Below, piece after piece: positions 12,590 through 16,592 of a DNA stretch of 16,592 nt. A program made the position numbers and the translations under genes. Position 1 is the first letter of the stretch; every line of letters begins with the position of its first letter. The notes beneath the pieces were generated by a model, which was given only the letters and a program-made list of their open reading frames with translations, did no database searches and was not told the origin of the DNA. The DNA comes from CAYPTI01 sp964413525 [NCBI: uncultured bacterium]. GTDB taxonomy: Bacteria; T1Sed10-126. Where the stretch lies: the NCBI GenBank assembly GCA_964413525.1, contig CAYPTI010000031.1:1-16592 (forward strand). Direction: 5' to 3'.

Positions 12590-14667
12590 CGTCGACCGAG
12601 TTAACCCCGGTCGACACCCTTCGCGAACATCCCCTGAGTCCGTACTTGCTCGGTGCGGTTGGAGGCCTGAGCCTGGCTTCCTCCGGCTGGGTTTCCTCCC
12701 CCCGGTTGTTGGTTTTCTCCGCCTTCCCCCTCCTGCTGTCCCTGGTTTTTCTGCTGGGCCGCCGGCGTCGGATCCGGTGGAGCCTGTTTCTGCTGGGATT
12801 GGGGTTTCCGGCGGTGATGTTTCTGGCGGAGGACGCCCGGCTCGAAGAACAGCGGCGGCTTTATTTGAATCAACGGGTTCACCTCGAAGGGGAAGTCTCG
12901 GGAGGGGGGACGTTCGACGTTGAGCGGATGAACAACGAACCGGTGGACCTTTCCCTGTATCTCAGCCGGGAGACCGAGGAGGCCCTTCCGTCGGTTGGCG
13001 GCCCGGTCCGCGTCCGGGTCGTCGGAACGGTGGAGTGGCCCTACGACTCGGAGGGGTTCGGGAACTATTTACGCCGCCAGGGATACGCCGGGCTCCTGGA
13101 TCCCGAGCGCTGGCACCGCGTGGAACCGGTGGACTCACCGGAACGGTGGGCGGCCTTTGTCCGAGAAGGACTCGCCACAACCTTCCGGGATTGGAGGCCC
13201 CGGTGGAGGGTCTCGGTGGAATTCCTGGAAGCGCTGGTCCTGGGGGAGAAACAGGCGCTGGACGACCGAATCCTGAACCTGATGCACGGGCTCGGCCTGT
13301 CCCACCTCTTCGTAATCAGCGGCCTTCACGTGGGACTCCTTTTTTACGTCCTTGTGGCGGTGACCGGTCCCCCGCGCTCGCTGGTTCACGGAGGATTTTT
13401 TCTCGCCTTGCTCGTGGTGTATTTGACCTTCCTCGGGTGGCCGGTGCCGGCCACCCGGGCCGGGTTGATGGCGGGCCTCTGGGTGCTGTCCGAGGTGTTT
13501 CAGCGTCGTTCCGCCGTCATGGGTTCCTTCCTCACCACGTTGGCCCTGCTTGTAACCCTGACTCCGGCGGTCCTGTTTGACGTGGGGTTCCAACTGTCGG
13601 CGGCGGCGATGCTGGGGATCTTTGCCGTCATGCCCTTTTCATCACGGTTTCGGTACCTGACCGGGATTCCCTTCCTGTTCATCAATATGGGGGCCTTCAT
13701 GGGGGTCATCCCGGTGTTGCTGTACCATTTTGGCATGGTGCCGAGGTGGGGTCACCTGACGGGGTATGTCGGAGGACTGGTGTTTCCCCTGTTCCTTCTT
13801 CTGCTGGTCCTCCAGGTTGGCCTGATCCTGACCGGGGTGGAGGTTCTGGCCGACTGGGGGGAGTACGGGTTCCGGCTGCTCCTCGACGGGGCGGAGGGGC
13901 TCCTTCACCTGATGTCCCCCGGCGTGTACACGATCGGCGACGTACCCGGTCCCGTCGTCCTGCTCCTGGGGCTGAGCATGTGGTGTGCTCTGGACCGGAG
14001 GGTGGGGCCGACCATCCAGACCCTGGGGGTCGTCCTGGCGGTCGGAATGCTGGTTCCGGTCGTGTTCGTGGGACCCACCTCCTCGCTGGTGGTGGGTCAC
14101 ACGGGATCCGTGCCGTACATGGCGGCCGAACTGGAGGATCCCCGTGAGACGGTCCTTATCGTCCCCCCTTATCGGGAACCGTCCTCGTTTGACGTCCGTC
14201 AGATCGAGTGGCGCCTCGAATCGAGAGGGTTTCACGTGGTGGACAGCGTGTACTCGGATTTCTCGGGACGGTACTGGCGCCGGCGGGGGTGGACGCTGCC
14301 GACCGGACGGTTTCACCGGAACTGGGCGACCTCCGGTGTTTTCCGTCGGGGTCCCCTCCGGTGGGCTCCGGCGGATCGGAGCCTGGGGTTTCAGACCTGG
14401 AATCTGCAGCTGGGGAGCCAGCCTCCGGTCGGTCCGACGGATCCGCCGGGCGTGGTTGGACGAACGAACCGGGGAACCTGGCTTCTTGAGGCTCCCGATC
14501 GGCTGGATGATGAGCTGTACCGCTGGTTGCTGGAGGAGGAAAACTATAGAAATCTGGTCGAAACCGATGTTTGGATATACTCTGATGGAATTGAGTCGAC
14601 CGATCCACCCCCCACGTCGGGGTACGTCCGGCGGACGTTCCGGCTGACGGAACCCCTGTTTCGGTGA
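12523..14667 (+). CDS. comEC: ComEC/Rec2-type DNA-uptake channel with degenerate C-terminal domain
   Basis: ComEC is the inner-membrane channel that takes up single-stranded DNA during transformation. The 714-residue frame has N-terminal membrane helices (about 40-100), an OB-like domain (about 110-190, VHLEGEVSG to DPERW), then the Competence domain: GLSHLFVISGLHVGLLFYVL near 257-276, PATRAGLMAGLWVL, FQLSAAAMLGIFAV and more helices to about 520. The remaining 190 residues sit where a metallo-beta-lactamase-like domain normally lies. There ETVLIVPP and the RGFHVVDSVYSDFSG segment recall its first strands, but no HxHxDH or later His/Asp ligands are seen. The start is uncertain: no ATG or GTG exists in frame near the 5' end. 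TTG 12523 is the first usual codon, without a clear ribosome binding site; CTG 12586, 10 nt after GGGGAG, is an alternative. The end lies 4 nt before the ligase gene. Confidence 0.87.
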   Translation: MAVICSLRSRWSRSLPGRRSVLTSTELTPVDTLREHPLSPYLLGAVGGLSLASSGWVSSPRLLVFSAFPLLLSLVFLLGRRRRIRWSLFLLGLGFPAVMFLAEDARLEEQRRLYLNQRVHLEGEVSGGGTFDVERMNNEPVDLSLYLSRETEEALPSVGGPVRVRVVGTVEWPYDSEGFGNYLRRQGYAGLLDPERWHRVEPVDSPERWAAFVREGLATTFRDWRPRWRVSVEFLEALVLGEKQALDDRILNLMHGLGLSHLFVISGLHVGLLFYVLVAVTGPPRSLVHGGFFLALLVVYLTFLGWPVPATRAGLMAGLWVLSEVFQRRSAVMGSFLTTLALLVTLTPAVLFDVGFQLSAAAMLGIFAVMPFSSRFRYLTGIPFLFINMGAFMGVIPVLLYHFGMVPRWGHLTGYVGGLVFPLFLLLLVLQVGLILTGVEVLADWGEYGFRLLLDGAEGLLHLMSPGVYTIGDVPGPVVLLLGLSMWCALDRRVGPTIQTLGVVLAVGMLVPVVFVGPTSSLVVGHTGSVPYMAAELEDPRETVLIVPPYREPSSFDVRQIEWRLESRGFHVVDSVYSDFSGRYWRRRGWTLPTGRFHRNWATSGVFRRGPLRWAPADRSLGFQTWNLQLGSQPPVGPTDPPGVVGRTNRGTWLLEAPDRLDDELYRWLLEEENYRNLVETDVWIYSDGIESTDPPPTSGYVRRTFRLTEPLFR

Positions 14668-14671
14668 TTTC

Positions 14672-16592
14672 ATGAATTTGCCCTCCCGCCACCCGTTAAA
14701 CCTCGTGCTGTTCGTCGGCCTGATGATCGTGATGGCCGTCGTCCCGCTGATTTTTTCCACCCAGGTCAACAACATCGTCCTTCCCAAGCTGATCGTCGCT
14801 CAGGGGGGAATGTTCGCCCTGTTTGGCCTCTGGCTTGGTTATCAGATCCGCCGGGACGACTGGCGGCTTCCCCGGACGGGAGTCAACGGCCTGATAGTCC
14901 TCTGGATGCTCTGGAACGTCGTGTCCGTTCTGGTCTGGTCGGAATTCTGGCATTTCGGGATCAAGGAACTGGGTCCCCTGCTTGCCTGTCTGTTCGGGTT
15001 CTTCCTGATGGTGGAGACGGTGAACACGCGAAGACGGCTCCGGATTGCCCTGTACGTCCTGGTCGGCGTTTGCCTTGTTACGCTGGTGTTCGGGTACCTG
15101 CAGCATTTCAACATGAGCTACATCGACTGGGGACGGGAGGTCCTCATTTCGACCTTCGGAAACAAGAACTTTTTCGGCGGATTTATGGCCCTCACCCTGC
15201 CGGTGTTCGTGGGGATCCTGATCGTGGAACGTCACCCGGGGCTTCGGGGGCTGGTGGTCCTGATCGCGGCCGCCCAGATGTACATGCTCATGCTGACCGA
15301 AAACCGGACCTCCTTTCTGGCCATCCTTGTGGCCGCCGGAACGTTCCTGGTCCTGGCGCTGATCTGGGGGAAGTTCACCCGGATCCTTCGGCGCCGTTCC
15401 ATCCAGGTGGTCCTCGGGCTTGTGGTCCTCAGCGGGATCGCCTCCATGTGGCTGGTGCCGGACGAGTTCTGGGTCCGGTTGTCCCGGGCGGCGGATCTCC
15501 AGGAAGGGACGGCCCGGGTCCGGTGGATTATGTGGACCGGATCGGCCCGGGCGGCCCTGGAGGCCCTGATCGGCGGTCACGGGTTCGGCGTGTTTCAGCT
15601 GGTGTTTCCGTACTTCCGACCGAGTTTTTACCACCGATTCCGCGTCAGTCACAACACCCGTCACAGCCACAACGAGTTCATGGAAGTGTTCATGGAGACC
15701 GGAACTGTGGGGTTGGCGCTGTTTCTTCTGATCATGGTGGTCTTGCTGGTCATGGTGATCCGGTTCCTCCGGACGGATCCGCCGTTTTCCGACCGGTACC
15801 TGGTGATCGCGCTGACGGCCGCCCTGGTGGGGGGGCTGGCGGAAAACATGGCGTCGGTGAACCTCCGCTGGATGGCAACCATGTTTCAGTTCTGGTTGAT
15901 TGCCGGAATGCTGGTGGCCGTGATGAGGCTTTCGACGGGAGGGGGGGACGATGAACCCGAACCGAAGGGGAAGGGTCTTTCACTGCCGTCCCTCCGGTGG
16001 CCCTGGACCGTGGTGGCCCAGGTGGCGATCGCCGCCGTGGTCCTTGCCTCGTGGGGAGGAATGTATTCTCTGTGGGCCGCGGATGCGCTTCATCAGCGGA
16101 TGAATTCGGAAATTCAGCTGGCCGAGGCCGAACGGATTGACTGGTCCCGGCCGGCCGAGACCGGGGAACGGGCCCTCCGGTTCAATCCGTACCATCTTTC
16201 GATTTACTACCGCCTGGGGTACGTTCACCTCACCCGCGGGCAACTGGACGAGGCGTACCGGTATTACGATGCACTTCGCTCCCTGGCCCCGAACTACGCC
16301 CAGATCCACCGCAATTTTGGCACGGTGTACCGACAACTGGGCCACCCGGCCGCGTCGCTGATTCATCACGAATGGGCCACCGATCGGGAGGACAATCGCT
16401 CAAACCGGTTGACCCTCACGGGCCTGTATCTCCACGACGGATACCGCGAGGAGCCGGTCCGTCACGGGTTCAGTTTGTTCCGTCTGCTGGAAGAGGATTG
16501 GGAGGATCGCCGGTACCGATTCACTCGTTCCCTCGAGACGGGCCGGTTCGGCGGGGCCCGGAACCACCTGGAGCAAATGGAGCAGATGCTGG
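14672..16592 (+). CDS. O-antigen ligase/polymerase (Wzy_C/WaaL superfamily) with C-terminal TPRs, 3' end outside window
   Basis: This multi-membrane-span protein is open from ATG 14672 to the window end (640 codons, no stop). It has about ten hydrophobic segments. Family marks are STFGNKNFFGGFMALTLPV (the 'GNpN..a.yl' segment), the large loop with LIGGHGFGVFQLVFPYFRPS, then HSHNEFMEVFMETGTVGLAL with the H-N-E at 333-335. The family joins O-antigen to lipid A core, polymerises O-units, or glycosylates proteins. After the last helix (about residue 455) come periplasmic TPR units, e.g. NPYHLSIYYRLGYVHLTRGQ and APNYAQIHRNFGTVYRQLG. The TPR tail argues for a member that works with other proteins, and pilin or other protein glycosylation is possible. 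It follows comEC by 4 nt with a weak ribosome binding site, so it is probably co-transcribed. Confidence 0.87.
   Translation, partial: MNLPSRHPLNLVLFVGLMIVMAVVPLIFSTQVNNIVLPKLIVAQGGMFALFGLWLGYQIRRDDWRLPRTGVNGLIVLWMLWNVVSVLVWSEFWHFGIKELGPLLACLFGFFLMVETVNTRRRLRIALYVLVGVCLVTLVFGYLQHFNMSYIDWGREVLISTFGNKNFFGGFMALTLPVFVGILIVERHPGLRGLVVLIAAAQMYMLMLTENRTSFLAILVAAGTFLVLALIWGKFTRILRRRSIQVVLGLVVLSGIASMWLVPDEFWVRLSRAADLQEGTARVRWIMWTGSARAALEALIGGHGFGVFQLVFPYFRPSFYHRFRVSHNTRHSHNEFMEVFMETGTVGLALFLLIMVVLLVMVIRFLRTDPPFSDRYLVIALTAALVGGLAENMASVNLRWMATMFQFWLIAGMLVAVMRLSTGGGDDEPEPKGKGLSLPSLRWPWTVVAQVAIAAVVLASWGGMYSLWAADALHQRMNSEIQLAEAERIDWSRPAETGERALRFNPYHLSIYYRLGYVHLTRGQLDEAYRYYDALRSLAPNYAQIHRNFGTVYRQLGHPAASLIHHEWATDREDNRSNRLTLTGLYLHDGYREEPVRHGFSLFRLLEEDWEDRRYRFTRSLETGRFGGARNHLEQMEQML

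Overview
The window is a gene-dense, GC-rich bacterial chromosome segment. All recognisable genes lie on the plus strand, most of them a few bases apart or overlapping. The complete LptC, LptA and LptB set and an O-antigen-ligase-type protein indicate a diderm bacterium with lipopolysaccharide. The order lptC-lptA-lptB-rpoN-hpf-rapZ matches the arrangement known from Proteobacteria and Desulfobacterota-like lineages. The phylum cannot be fixed from this window alone. Proteins are rich in Glu and Asp, and codons such as CGG, GGG and CCC are heavily used.

Region 1 (1-4113) is an envelope operon: the end of a periplasmic cell-wall amidase, a GerMN-domain protein, LptC, LptA, LptB and sigma-54, chained by overlaps of 4 to 76 nt. 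LptA has no ATG, GTG or TTG ahead of its signal peptide and appears to start at ATT 1462. Region 2 (4114-9112) begins at a good -10 box and holds the long hibernation factor HPF, RapZ, a possible 36-residue peptide, membrane-tethered YvcK, a bifunctional phosphoglucose/phosphomannose isomerase and a ROK sugar kinase. RapZ and YvcK are known from other bacteria as regulators tied to amino-sugar and envelope precursor supply. With the two sugar enzymes they suggest a block that supplies and controls precursors for the envelope genes upstream.

Region 3 (9113-12232) holds LepA/EF4, then adenylylsulfate kinase CysC and a RidA-type enamine/imine deaminase as single genes. An AT-rich block with two adjacent perfect palindromes sits just upstream of cysC and looks like an operator. 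Region 4 (12233-16592) opens with a 290-bp non-coding leader that has an AT-rich core and a hairpin covering a ribosome binding site. It is followed by the DNA-uptake channel ComEC, whose C-terminal beta-lactamase-like part lacks visible metal ligands, and a long O-antigen ligase/Wzy protein with a TPR tail that runs off the window.

There is no sign of an insertion sequence, phage, CRISPR array, tRNA or rRNA. The most unusual points are the non-canonical lptA start, the comEC leader with its start problem and degenerate C-terminus, the palindromes ahead of cysC, and the small ORF between rapZ and yvcK.
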